From Rhynchopus euleeides (taxonomy: Eukaryota > Euglenozoa > Diplonemea > Diplonemida > Diplonemidae): 64,000 bases of DNA. The notes beneath the pieces were generated by a model. The model ran no database searches and was not told where the DNA came from. It saw only the letters and a program-made list of their open reading frames with translations. Both the position numbers and the translations under genes were made by a program. Below, piece after piece: positions 9,751-20,113 of the stretch; position 1 is the first letter of the stretch; each line of letters opens with the position of its first letter. The DNA lies in the NCBI GenBank assembly GCA_963210315.1, contig OY723309.1, positions 992,001 to 1,056,000 of the forward strand, given 5' to 3'.

Positions 9751-12375
9751 ATGGACGTCAACGAGCTGCCGCTAGTGGATGCGAGCAGCATCATTGACTG
9801 TGCCGCTGTCAGTGCGAGGGGTGTGCTGTGCGCCAAGGATGGGCTCATCACAGAGCGGGCGTCTAATGGCGACACAATATCTGAAGTCGCGCGCAGCCGG
9901 AAGGACCGTGTGAAGTGCATGGTGTTGGTGTCGGGAAAGGAGCTGCGGCTTTGGGTGGGGATGAGCAGCGGATACGTTAACGTGTTTGCTGTGGACCACC
10001 ACAAGGAGCAGGCGACCAGCCCTGAGCGTGTCAACGACTCCTTTGGCGCATGCCGGGCTGAGAAGCTGGCCCACGGGGGCCCTGTCTCGTGCATCATCAG
10101 CCATGGGCGGCGTGTGTACACCGGGTCCGGCGACAAATGCATTTTTGAATGGCACGCAGCAACAATGGAGCTTCTCCGGACTCTCCCCACACAGCGCGGA
10201 GCTGTGCGTGCCCTGGCTGCCATTGGGCTTGTGCTGTTCTCCTCCGACAGCACCGACCACTCCATCCGCTGCTGGAACCTCAACAGTTGCGAGGCGGCAG
10301 GGCGCCTTGTCGGGCACAAGGCAGTCGTCCGCTCCATAATGTACCACCTGCTGAACGGGACGCTGTGGACGGGGTCGGAGGACGGGAACATCGTCGTGTG
10401 GGATGTGGCGGAGCAGCGCATGCTCGCCACCCTGACCCATCACACCCACAGCGTCACCAGCCTGGCGCAGACCTCCTCCGGCTACACCGTGTCCGCCGGG
10501 CAGGACTCCATCATGTGCCTCTACACGTCGCGCAGCCCCCGCAACCCCATCTGCGTGCGGCAGGTCAGCGTGCCCTCCATCTCAAGCATCATCCCCCTCT
10601 GCGAGGAGGACGAGAGCGCGCTCCTCTGGGTGGTGCGCAAGCGGCTGGGCTCGAAGCTCTACGAGCTGTCCGGCAACAGCCCTGCCTCCACCGAGATCGA
10701 CAGGAGCGCGCTGCCGCCCCCAGCACAGCGCCCGAAGAAGAAGGCATCCGCGACGAAGCGCAGCCCCAGCGCACAGGGGTCTGTACGGGGGCGCTCCCCA
10801 GCACCACCTGCGAGGCGCACCCGGGGGCAGTCTCCGTCACCTGCTCCGCCGTCTCGTCGCCCGTCGCCCGCGTCACGTGTTGCGCGACAAGACAGTGTGA
10901 GGTCGCAGAGGCGTGAGCCGCAGAACGATGGGCTGCACGCAGCCCTGGAGGAGAACAAGGCTCTGGCGGAGGAGGCGAAGGTGTTGCGTCGGCAGCTGCT
11001 GCAGACGCAGGCGGAGATGGCGAAGGACAGGAAGACTTTTGAAGCGCAGCTGCAGGTTGTTGCCGACAGGGAGTCCGTTGTGACCAACACGCTGTACCGC
11101 GCGACGAACAACATCGCAGACATGCTCGGGATGGTGAAGCGCCTCGCCTCCAGCCACCCCCACATCAAGCAGGACCTCCGGGAGCTGCTGAAGTGCATCC
11201 TCGACACCAACCGCACCGTGCGCGAGATGGGGGGCGACAAGCCCAAGGGGCGTGCCCAGCTGTCCTCCCCCCTGAAGTACGGCCGCTTCCCCATGCGCTC
11301 CCCGTCGCCGAGGCGTGGGGGGACACGCCGCTCGCCCTCCCCCTACACATCCCCGCGGCGGAGGGGCGGAGGCAGTGATGTCTACGAGACACGCGCAGAC
11401 GCTGCATCTCTAACGGTATGGGGAGGGTCTGTTTTTGTAGGGGGGTGTGAGCACAGGCATAGGCACCCCAGAGGCAATATCCGTTTTCTTTGTGCCGTCT
11501 TTGTTTATGTATGTGTGGAGAGGTGGGGGGGGGGGGATCAAATGTTGCTGGCCTCGCCTTTCTTTTCCCTGGGCTGCTTCACATGCTGCTTCCTGAGCGA
11601 AGACCACCTCATTGGGAGACACCCCAGTCGAAGCCCAACTCCGCATCGCCCCCCCTCACACAGAGCACTGACGGGCGGATGCCGATGAAGCGTGGTGCGT
11701 GGGATGCACCTCCGAGCAGGTCAGCCGACGGGTCGCCTGCGAAGCAGGGCCTGCCTGTGTCGACACACGACGAGGTGCATGCGTCACACCTGGAGGACGA
11801 GGCTCTGCGTGCTGTGGAGGAGATGCAGGCGAAGGAGCTGTTCCGCGAGGACACGCATGGGCACGGCTATCACGGGCACGACCACAACGATGGGCACTAC
11901 AACCAAGGGCACAACGACCCGCAGGAGGGGTCGCAGGACGACGACAATGCCACCGAGGGCCAGGAGCAGGGGGATCTGCACAACGGCCTGGGCATGATCA
12001 ACCACTACGAAGTGGACCCTGAACCTGAGGTGGAGCCGGCACCGGAGCCTGCGCCAGCAGCAGCAGACGAGGAGGCGGATCAGGACCCGCAGCGTCTGCG
12101 GCTGGCGAGCCTGATGCAGGACCTTGACGATGGGGATGATGACACGCCCTTGGTGGAGGATGACGGCTTCTTGGGTGGGCTCCTGGACAGGTATGGGTTG
12201 GAGGGAGAGGGGGTGTGGGTGGTCGTTCAGTTGGGTATTGTTGGGTATATGAGTGAGAGGGGTTGTGGGTGTGGGTGGGTCGGTGTCCCGGTGAGGCGGC
12301 CCTGTGTTGTAATGATGACCAATATGCAGCCTCCCTCTTCCGAATGGCTTTGACGAGTCCCTGCTCCGAACCTAA
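9751..12375 (+). CDS. WD40-repeat and coiled-coil protein
   Basis: Three exons, 9751-11415, 11664-12190 and 12330-12375, give 745 residues. Both introns start GTATGG and end CAG; the second splits an AGC codon. Residues about 50-290 form at least five WD-type blades (for example VYTGSGDKCIFEWH, LWTGSEDGNIVVWDV, TVSAGQDSIMCLY). A basic Ser/Pro/Arg-rich linker follows, then a coiled coil (HAALEENKALAEEAKVLRRQ onward), a second RSPSPRR region, a His-rich patch and an acidic C-terminus. This layout suggests a scaffold, perhaps cytoskeletal; no named family was recognised. The start is the ATG in MDVNELPLVDASS; the upstream in-frame stretch is Pro-rich leader. The last exon is short (PLPNGFDESLLRT) and is duplicated downstream. 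Confidence 0.8.
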
Positions 12376-12751
12376 AGGCACTTCATGTGCTTCCAAGCTC
12401 TGATGTGGCACACCTGTGGGCAGGAAACCCGTAATGTAACCCGTGTGGCGTGTGATGATAGAATTACTCCAGGGCACTGGACGCTGAGCAGCCTCGTGCT
12501 GCGCTGCTGAACATCGTAATTCTCAATCAGCGTTGACATTCTCTGACAAGCCACTTCATTCCATTCTACTGTCTGGTATCACACAGCGTCACATCACTCT
12601 GTCCCACAATCACAACACACCATACATGCCCATTCTTTGTTGTATTGCCAGTGTATTGCTGAATGATGACAACAGCACCCTCTCCGGTCTCAACTCAACA
12701 CATGGGAGACAGATTGCAACTTCGAACAACCCCGTTACCCGTCTGACAGCA
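12311..12751. repeat. Direct repeat A: terminal exon and 3' flank of WD40 gene
   Basis: This interval is almost identical to 12982-13424 (offset 671-673). It begins in the end of the last intron of the WD40 gene, covers the terminal exon, and continues about 375 bases past the stop. Only a few substitutions and a 2-base insertion separate the copies. Confidence 0.9.
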
Positions 12752-12981
12752 TGCGGTGTGTGTCGGTGTGCCGGTGTGCTGGTGTGCACTGCTGTGCGGA
12801 GGTGGGGGTGCCCTGCTCATGATGAGACAAACCAATCTATTCATGCGTGTCTTTAAACGGATCCCTGCGGGGGATGTTGATACAACGGAAGGCTACATAC
12901 TGCTGACAGGCACACCATCCCACAATGCAGCCTCCCTCAGGCTGTGTGTGTGTGTGTGTGCAGAGAACAGCCCTGCCTTGC

Positions 12982-13424
12982 AATGATGACCAATATGCAG
13001 CCTCCCTCTTCCGAATGGCTTTGACGAGTCCCTGCTCCGAACCTAAAGGCACTTCATGTGCTTCCAAGCTCTGATGTGGCACACCTGTGGGCAGGAAACC
13101 CGTAATGTACTCCGTGTGGCGTGTGATGATAGAATTACTCCAGGGCACTGGACGCTGAGCAGCCTCGTGCTGCGCTGCTGAACATTGTAATTCTCAATCA
13201 GCGTTGACATTCTCTGACAAGCCACTTCATTCCATTCCACACTGTCTGGTATCACACAACGTCACATCACTCTGTCCCACAATCACAACACACCATACAT
13301 GCCCATTCTTTGTTGTATTGCCAGTGTATTGCTGAATGATGACAACAGCACCCTCTCCGGTCTCAACTCAACACATGGGAGACAGATTGCAACTTCGAAC
13401 AACCCCGTTACCCGTCTGACAGCA
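12982..13424. repeat. Direct repeat B: second copy of WD40 terminal exon and 3' flank
   Basis: The copy keeps the acceptor AATATGCAG, the coding bases of the terminal exon and its TAA, so it could serve as an alternative last exon giving the same C-terminus. The spacer 12752-12981 has TG/GT-rich runs and a partial third match (AATGCAGCCTCCCTC near 12924). Confidence 0.85.
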
Positions 13425-15555
13425 AAACAGGGAATGCATAGCGGGCTGTTGTCGCATGGCAGCCTGGCCTTCACACCCGATACCACACCCTCGACGGTGA
13501 TGCGAGGCATATCGATACTTCTTTGCTGCCCATAATACGTGGCTCCTTGCCCTTCAACCTTGCGCCACTGTTAATCGCCCGGGTCACGTGCAACCCCACA
13601 TCATGCCATGCACCCCACTGCCCCACACCACAGATGCCAGGACCCGCCCAAAGAAGAACAGAACACCCTCGACCTTTCGATGAGCGTTGGCAACGAGCCC
13701 CCGCCATACTGACGGTATAACCTCCGTCGCTTTGCCCGGTGGCACCTGTCCGCCTTGCCGCTCCCCGCCCCCCTGGTTCTGTTAAACGTAGACGATCCGT
13801 CCATCCGGTCCTGTCAGGTTAGGTCTTCCCCCGCTTTCTTCACTGAACCCTTTCCCCAGCATGGTCTGCACTGCAAGGAAGTCATGCATGTGCTGTCCCA
13901 GCTTGCTTGTCGGTTGAGTGGGCAAACTGCTGCACGCACGGCGGACAGCCCACTTCAGCCTTCTCACTGTAGTAGTGCCTAATGCCTGGTGAACCTGCCT
14001 CATGATTCATCACTCGGCGAGTTCTCCACTCTGATATATTCGCCTGTGTGATTCTGGATCTTGCCTTCATCCTGCATGATCGGTGTTCTGCTTCCCTGCA
14101 ACCTGATTCATCCATCAACCATTGAGTGTGATAGTGGGGATCGCAGTAACGAGCAGCGAGGTCTCGGTGTGATCTACACAACAGCAGTCTTGCCACAGTC
14201 TACTGCAAACCACTCACATGAGTGCGTGCAGCGGTGCCCTGCATCAGACCTGGTTCTCCGGTTCACTCCACACCGCCCCAAGAGAAAATATCCGTGTCTG
14301 TGCGTCTGTCTGCGGCTGAACCCCGCGACTGCAACCCCACCCCACCCTTGTCTCCAGTCACGCCCCCCCTCCACTTTGTGGCCTGCCGCCCTTTGTAGAA
14401 CATTATTCGTAGAGTACCCACCGCCCCACCCACCCACCCACCCACACCCCGTTTGTCTTGTACACCGGAAGAGAAAGCTTGTATCCCTCGCAAACGGGTT
14501 TGTCAGCCATTCACCAGAGGTGTGAGGAGAGGTGGGTGAGGGGTGGTCGCACCCGCACCTCCCCCTCCCCCAGCCATCTACCCCTCAGCCCTTGTTGTCC
14601 CCCCACCCCCGCCTCACACCTGTCCCGCACGGCGCCTGTTCCCCAGTAAGCGACACAGGGCTGCCAGTGTGGGTCTGTTATCCATTGCATCAGAAGCCGA
14701 ATATACCGACAGGTCGCCGACCCTATCTATCCAGAGGCCTTATCGGGTGGGGGTGGGGGGATGGGCCGTGGGGGGGGGGGGGGCGTCGCTCTGTGACACG
14801 CTGTGTGCCAAACTGTGTCACTTGACGAGCCAGTTTTGTGCGGCGGCTTACCTTTTGTTCTCACTCTCCTGCAGTTCTGACCGAAGCCCCCACCCCCACA
14901 GTGTATAGCACCTCGCATTGCTGTTTAGTGTATCACCAACAGCTGTGCCCCCTGTGTTGATCAGTGATGATGCGGTTCGAAGGGCTGTGCTTTTGATTGT
15001 GCTCCCACAGCTGTCTAGGCAGGTGAGTGCATCATATGACGCGCTCCTCCTCTCAGCTCGGTGGGGGTGGGGGGGCGGGTGGTGGGTGGTTTGTTCTGAA
15101 CTTATTTCCTTGCACCACCGCAAGGATGGGTTATCCCCTGACGTATTCCTGCAGCGTGCACGTCTGCCTCCAGACCTGTTCGACCGCCGAAGCGGCAGCA
15201 AAGGCGGGGGGGTAGGGGGTGGGAAGGTGTGTGTGTGTGGGTGGGTGGGGGGCAGTGGGTGTGTTCAAAAAAGAACACAACCTGTGTTGCAGATGTGACG
15301 GAAATGGAGGAAGTAACCCCAACCTCTCTCTCTCTCTCACCCCCACACCCCCCCCCCCCTCCCCCCACCGGCTTCAGAGGGCCGCACGTTTTCATTTTTT
15401 TTGCGCGGCAGCCCCCCCACTGCATCAAAACAAAAACACAACCAGCCAAGGAAGAGCGGCAGGGCTGCCCTGACACCCCCTGAAGGAGCGGACTCCCAAC
15501 CCCCTCCCCTCCACACAAGCAAGGGGGGGAGCGCCAACGCAGGAGAGGCACCGCC
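13425..15555. other. Mostly non-coding; possible upstream exons of the 15556 gene
   Basis: No family could be recognised. Near 14918-15200 a frame reads TAVPPVLISDDAVRRAVLLIVLPQLSRQ, followed by a strong GTGAGT-like donor near 15020, then RARLPPDLFDRRSGSK after a CTGCAG acceptor (about 15154). These may be exons of the gene that continues at 15556, but the donor differs from the GTATG used elsewhere in the window. Poly-G (14772-14783) and C-rich tracts are present. Confidence 0.3.
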
Positions 15556-15996
15556 ATGCCTATTGAGGGGAAGGTCCAGGTGGCGGGGGGGGCAAGCACT
15601 GTTTCCCTGAGGGGGGATGTCCCTGACCGCTGTGCGGCGCTCCAGGCGGCAGCGGGTGTGCAGGTGGGGGGTGCGCATCTGAAGCGTGCCCGCCCAGAGG
15701 AGCGCATGGGCCCCCTGATGGCGTTCCTCCGCGTGCGTGACAGCGGCCTCTACCAGGGTGTGGCCAGCATGATGGGGAAGGGTGCCGACACGCTGGAAGC
15801 CGAAGCACCCCCGAAGAGGCGCTTCCGCATTGCCGACATCCCGCTCCCGCCCGTCACCACCGCGCCTGTCCCCCTTCGCAGTGCGCAGCTGCAGGCTCTC
15901 ACTGGGGTGCAGATCTGCAAGCATCCCTCCGCACACCCGCGTGTCGCAAGCCGTTATGACGCTCTCCTCGCTGCTGTGGAGCGGAGCTCTGCATGA
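15556..15996 (+). CDS. Small hypothetical protein
   Basis: A 146-residue frame starting MPIEGKVQVAGGAS and ending AAVERSSA. The codon composition and lack of simple repeats suggest real coding sequence. No domain was recognised; there is no signal peptide or membrane helix. A CAG acceptor lies just upstream (CCAACGCAG, about 15534-15542), so the ATG at 15556 may be internal to a larger spliced gene. The C-terminal SRYDALLAAVER resembles SASYDALLLSAR encoded near 15022, which hints at either a repeated motif or chance. Confidence 0.45.
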   Translation: MPIEGKVQVAGGASTVSLRGDVPDRCAALQAAAGVQVGGAHLKRARPEERMGPLMAFLRVRDSGLYQGVASMMGKGADTLEAEAPPKRRFRIADIPLPPVTTAPVPLRSAQLQALTGVQICKHPSAHPRVASRYDALLAAVERSSA

Positions 15997-16465
15997 CAGC
16001 TTGTGTGGAAGCTGTCATGGAAGCTTGTGTGGAATGCGGCTCGGGGGAGGCGGTGGCTGTTCCGAGTGGGGTTTCAGGGGATCCGTGTTGTGGTGTTTAT
16101 TTCCCCGTTCCGGTACCCCCCCACCTGTGCCTCCGCTCCCCCCGTTCGTTCCTTTTTGGATGGGGTTTTTCCGGACACAACGTGCTGCATTGGATCTTTT
16201 CTGCCGTGTGTAGGATAAAAAAGAACTGGCGAAGAAAAAGGTCGTGGGTGGGGGGGAGGGGAGGGGGGGGGGCAACCCCCTGGCACGTGATCCCAAAACC
16301 ACCACCCCCGCCCCCTCCCATCCCCTCCCCGAGACAACAAATACCAAAAGGGAATTCAACCAAAAAGCCCCCTCCCCACACTCACATGGGGTGACTGCTG
16401 CTGGTCAGCTGTTGCCCCCCCCCTTTCCCGTGCCCTCCTCTGCACAGCCGTGCACTGCCGTCCCA

Positions 16466-17620
16466 ATGTCATTGGTGCGACCTGTGGCACGGCATGCCTG
16501 CTCCACTCGATGGCCGAGCAAGGCGGATGCCAAGACGTCCCAGCAGCTGCTGCGCATCATGTCCCAACGTGAAACGCAGCGGAGCCCCTTTACGAAGTTA
16601 CAGCATCCTCCCGTCGCTTCGTCGCAGCGTGTCGCGCAGACCCTCACGAGGCAGATCACTTCGCTGCTGCACCGTGTCGGGGTCGCATCGCTCGGCCCAA
16701 AAACCTGTGGCACCGCTGTCGACTGCCTGGTTACTTTGGGAAAGCCAGATGTGGCGCACGACCTCATCGTTGCAGCTGCCGAGAAGGGCGGCACCGACAT
16801 CAAGATGCCGCTCTCCCAGACCCTCGTTGTGTTGGAGCACTCTGCGCGAGCCGGAGCGCGCCAAATGGCTGCCGCCTTGGAGGAGATTGTGAGAAAATGC
16901 TACATCGACAGCGGCAGGCTCAACGAGACAGCGCTGCGGAAAACCTACTGCACCCTCCTCCGCTGCAGCGCGGTGGGCACGCGGGAGGAGATGCCTGCAA
17001 TCCTGGCTGAGATGAAGGCACGCGGCCTGCCCCCCTGCCAGGACACCTACCTGGCGCTGCTGCTGCGGGCACCCTACGGCGCGGGGCTCGCAACCCTGGC
17101 GGAGATGGCCCGCCAGGACATGCCGCTAACCCCTGGTGTGGTGTCTGCCGCCATGATGCTCTGCCGTGCGTCGCCAGCCCTGGTGCCTGTGGCCCGCTCG
17201 CTCCACCGCACCTTGCCTGCCTTGGGGCTGCCCATGAGCAGCAAGATCGCAGCGATCCTGCTGCAGGTGTTTGTGTCAGCAGGGGATGTGGATGCATGCC
17301 TCAGGGTGTGCAGTGACGTGCAGAAGCTGGGCTTGCCGCTCGACCCAGTTGACTGTGCTGCAATGATCTACGCCTGCGCCCTGCGTGCGGAACGCCCGTC
17401 GGACCGCTATGAGACTCTCGCCCTGGCGCTGTTCCAGAGGGCGGTGTCTGAGTCGATGGTCATCCGCCGCATGTTCACCTCCCTGATGTTTGTCTTCGCG
17501 GCAACAGGGAACGAGGCAGAGGCGCACTCAGCCTTCAGCATGTTCTCCAGCGAGATCGGGGTCCGCAGGGCATCTCCGGCACTCCTCGCCGCATACGCCA
17601 AGGCGTGCGGTGTGTGGTGA
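16466..17620 (+). CDS. PPR-like helical repeat protein, probably organellar
   Basis: An intronless 384-residue protein. The start MSLVRPVARHACSTRWPSK is a plausible mitochondrial targeting peptide. The body is made of about 35-residue helical pairs of pentatricopeptide type, for example TREEMPAILAEMKARGLPPCQDTYLALL and VDACLRVCSDVQKLGLPLDPVDCAAMIYAC. Family members bind organellar RNA one base per repeat; the specific target cannot be read with confidence. The frame remains open upstream to 16244, but that stretch translates to Pro-rich low-complexity sequence, so the ATG at 16466 is preferred. Confidence 0.75.
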   Translation: MSLVRPVARHACSTRWPSKADAKTSQQLLRIMSQRETQRSPFTKLQHPPVASSQRVAQTLTRQITSLLHRVGVASLGPKTCGTAVDCLVTLGKPDVAHDLIVAAAEKGGTDIKMPLSQTLVVLEHSARAGARQMAAALEEIVRKCYIDSGRLNETALRKTYCTLLRCSAVGTREEMPAILAEMKARGLPPCQDTYLALLLRAPYGAGLATLAEMARQDMPLTPGVVSAAMMLCRASPALVPVARSLHRTLPALGLPMSSKIAAILLQVFVSAGDVDACLRVCSDVQKLGLPLDPVDCAAMIYACALRAERPSDRYETLALALFQRAVSESMVIRRMFTSLMFVFAATGNEAEAHSAFSMFSSEIGVRRASPALLAAYAKACGVW

Positions 17621-17725
17621 CTGGGGTTTGCCTTAGGAGGAGGAGGTGGTGTGGTGGTAGTATCCGCTATCGCCACAGCAATCTGCAGCGAGGGGGAGGC
17701 GAGAGGGGGGGGGGTAGGGGGGGTC

Positions 17726-19231
17726 ATAAGCCCGTACAAAACCACATTTTTCAACATACCATCAGAACCGCCCTAATACCTGATCTGACCCGAAAATCCG
17801 ACCCATACCCCCCCGGAAACCGTCTGGAGCCCACTTGTGACACCTGATGCGCACTTTTGTGATGATTTTTTGGGGTCCTAAAAAATGTACCTCAGTTTCG
17901 TACCTTGCCTTTGTACCTGAACCACTCCCGACCGCAGTATTTCGTTCTTTGCAAGGAAAGGGTATCACTACGCTCACCCAGCACGCCGAGCAACACATGC
18001 CGTGTGCCTAGGGCCTCGCAGAGGTGTCAGATGCTGCTGCAGAGGGGTACCTTGCTCGAAAGACGCTCGCCAAACGGGAGATGTGCGGGGTCCCGGCAGA
18101 GAGCGTTGTGGCAGACCTGCGTCAGAAGAAAACGGCACACGACATCCGTGAGGCGACATTATTTCGGGCGCTCCGTCGGGCTGGGTACATAGGAGAGCGA
18201 GTGGGACGTGGTGACGACAGATATATGCAGTGGTGCATCAACTGCACGCACGTGCGAAAAGCGGCGTTCCTTGCTGGCCAAGAAAGATGTCACCTGCACT
18301 CCTACTCCTCCCACTCCTCCTGCTCCTACCCCTACACCAACTGATGTGGGCAGTGAGTGATGGCAGCTCCAGAGCAGCAGATGATCTAGGAAGCGATGAG
18401 CGGGTCAGCCGGGCAGACTACCCCAGTCCGTACCGGAAGTACGAAGCGTTGCGGGCCCGCCACCACCGCCTCCAGGAGAGGACCCGAGGATTAAGAGTAG
18501 GGTTGTACAACGCCAGGGGAGAGTATTCCCCTGGCGTTGAGACATCCCTGACGATCTTGCGGTCGCACTGTGGGGGTTGAGTCGGCAGGCAGATGCCTAT
18601 CCAATGACTTCGTTGAGTCCTCACATGGTACACTCTCATACGTGCTGTTGAGACTGCGTGGTGTGCATATCCTGCGGGGGGCGCAAATTACACAGCACAA
18701 ACATAATCATTTCGACTCTCAGGTCGTCCAATATCCCAATCGTGCCTTCACAGGCTGAGATCGACGAAGCAAAGACACATCTGCAACGCTGCCTAATGCC
18801 GATGCAGCCTCGCAGGCGTACGAAGTACTCACAATGACCCATCTGCGATCGAAGTACTACACCCAGAAGGTGGCTGAACTCATTCAGCTGGCGCAACAAC
18901 ACAACATTCCCACTAATCAGGTACAAGAAAGACCTTGCCGAGGCACTGGGGAGGCAACATCGTGCCACCTGAGCCGGAACCACCGCAGAAAAGGCAAAGA
19001 ACGAAATATTGCGGTCGGGAGTGGTTCAGGTACAAAGGCAAGGTACGAAACTGAGGTACATTTTTTAGGACCCCAAAAAATCATCACAAAAGTGCGCATC
19101 AGGTGTCACAAGTGGGCTCCAGACGGTTTCCGGGGGGGTATGGGTCGGATTTTCGGGTCAGATCAGGTATTAGGGCGGTTCTGATGGTATGTTGAAATTT
19201 TTGGTATTTGTACGTTTTTAGGGGGGCTTAT
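17726..19231. mobile_element. Foldback element with about 230-bp terminal inverted repeats
   Basis: The left arm 17726-17953 and right arm 18993-19231 are inverted copies with high identity (shared blocks include GGTATGGGTCGGATTTTCGG and CAGGTGTCACAAGTGGGC). The ends are ATAAGCCC and GGGCTTAT. The interior holds a 106-codon frame (18024-18344) with no known motif and a perfect 12-bp hairpin at 18509-18538. No transposase was recognised and no target-site duplication is clear. Confidence 0.8.
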
Positions 19232-19341
19232 CCGGCCCCCCCCCCCCCCCCTGAGAATTTCCGAATTTCCTGAAATATACGATAAGAGCGTTAACTGGGA
19301 ACGGGCCTGTGAAGCAACCGGGCTCTCACAGTGCACGTGAT

Positions 19342-19450
19342 GGGGGCCTTCGCTCAGAAATGCAGAGAAGTGAGAAATGGTGAACTGCCTCACAACACTG
19401 GCTGCAAAGTGACACAGTTTGACACACAGTGACACAGAGCGAAGGCCCCC
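19342..19450. repeat. Short inverted-repeat unit, GGGGGCCTTCGCT family
   Basis: Perfect 13-bp inverted arms GGGGGCCTTCGCT (19342-19354) and AGCGAAGGCCCCC (19438-19450) enclose CAGAAATGCAGAGAAGTGAG. Related units occur at 63104-63190 and about 63744-63785, marking a small dispersed family. Confidence 0.6.
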
Positions 19451-19815
19451 GGTTGGTGACGTTCAATAAGCAATACAATAGACAACAGGGTGGGGGTGTG
19501 GGGTGGGGGGGGGGGGGGGATGGGGTGTGGGCACACTCGCTCAGAAGCGCAGAACGAGTCCGGGTTTCCCCGAGGGAGGTGTCAAAAAGAAGAAAAAAAA
19601 AGTGAAGCTGGCCCAAGTATGAAGCTAAATGTGGAGTCCAAGTCCCGATTCAGGAGTGCACTTTTTTTCTCTTTGGGTTTTGACAGGGAGGGAATTTTTT
19701 TTTCATTTTGGGTTTTTTACAGGGGGGGGTCAAATAAACGTACTTAGTACTACTATTCGGCGAACGCGCGGGCCTAAATCGACCTCGTCAGAAAATTAAT
19801 AAATAGTTTGCGAGC

Positions 19816-19842
19816 GAATAGACGTACTTAGTACGTCTATTC
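19816..19842. repeat. 27-bp perfect palindrome
   Basis: GAATAGACGTAC and its complement flank a 3-base centre TTA. A partial copy (CGTACTTAGTACTACTATTC) lies at about 19739-19758. The palindrome sits 72 bases before the assembly gap. Confidence 0.7.
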
Positions 19843-19913
19843 AACTTTTCCTAAAAACGCTGTTTGCAGGGGCTCTGCGGGGCTGTTTGGTCCACCAGGG
19901 GCGCGCTGGTCAC

Positions 19914-20113
19914 NNNNNNNNNNNNNNNNNNNNNNNNNNNNNNNNNNNNNNNNNNNNNNNNNNNNNNNNNNNNNNNNNNNNNNNNNNNNNNNNNNNNNNN
20001 NNNNNNNNNNNNNNNNNNNNNNNNNNNNNNNNNNNNNNNNNNNNNNNNNNNNNNNNNNNNNNNNNNNNNNNNNNNNNNNNNNNNNNNNNNNNNNNNNNNN
20101 NNNNNNNNNNNNN
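19914..20113. other. Assembly gap (200 N)
   Basis: Exactly 200 undetermined bases, a round number that suggests a scaffold placeholder. The true distance across it is unknown. It lies between the two copies of the segmental duplication. Confidence 0.99.

Noticed and set aside
12311-13424. The 441-bp direct repeats read as long terminal repeats
   Set aside because: The interior is only about 230 bp with no coding content, and the repeat begins inside an intron and contains a host exon, so a tandem duplication explains it better.
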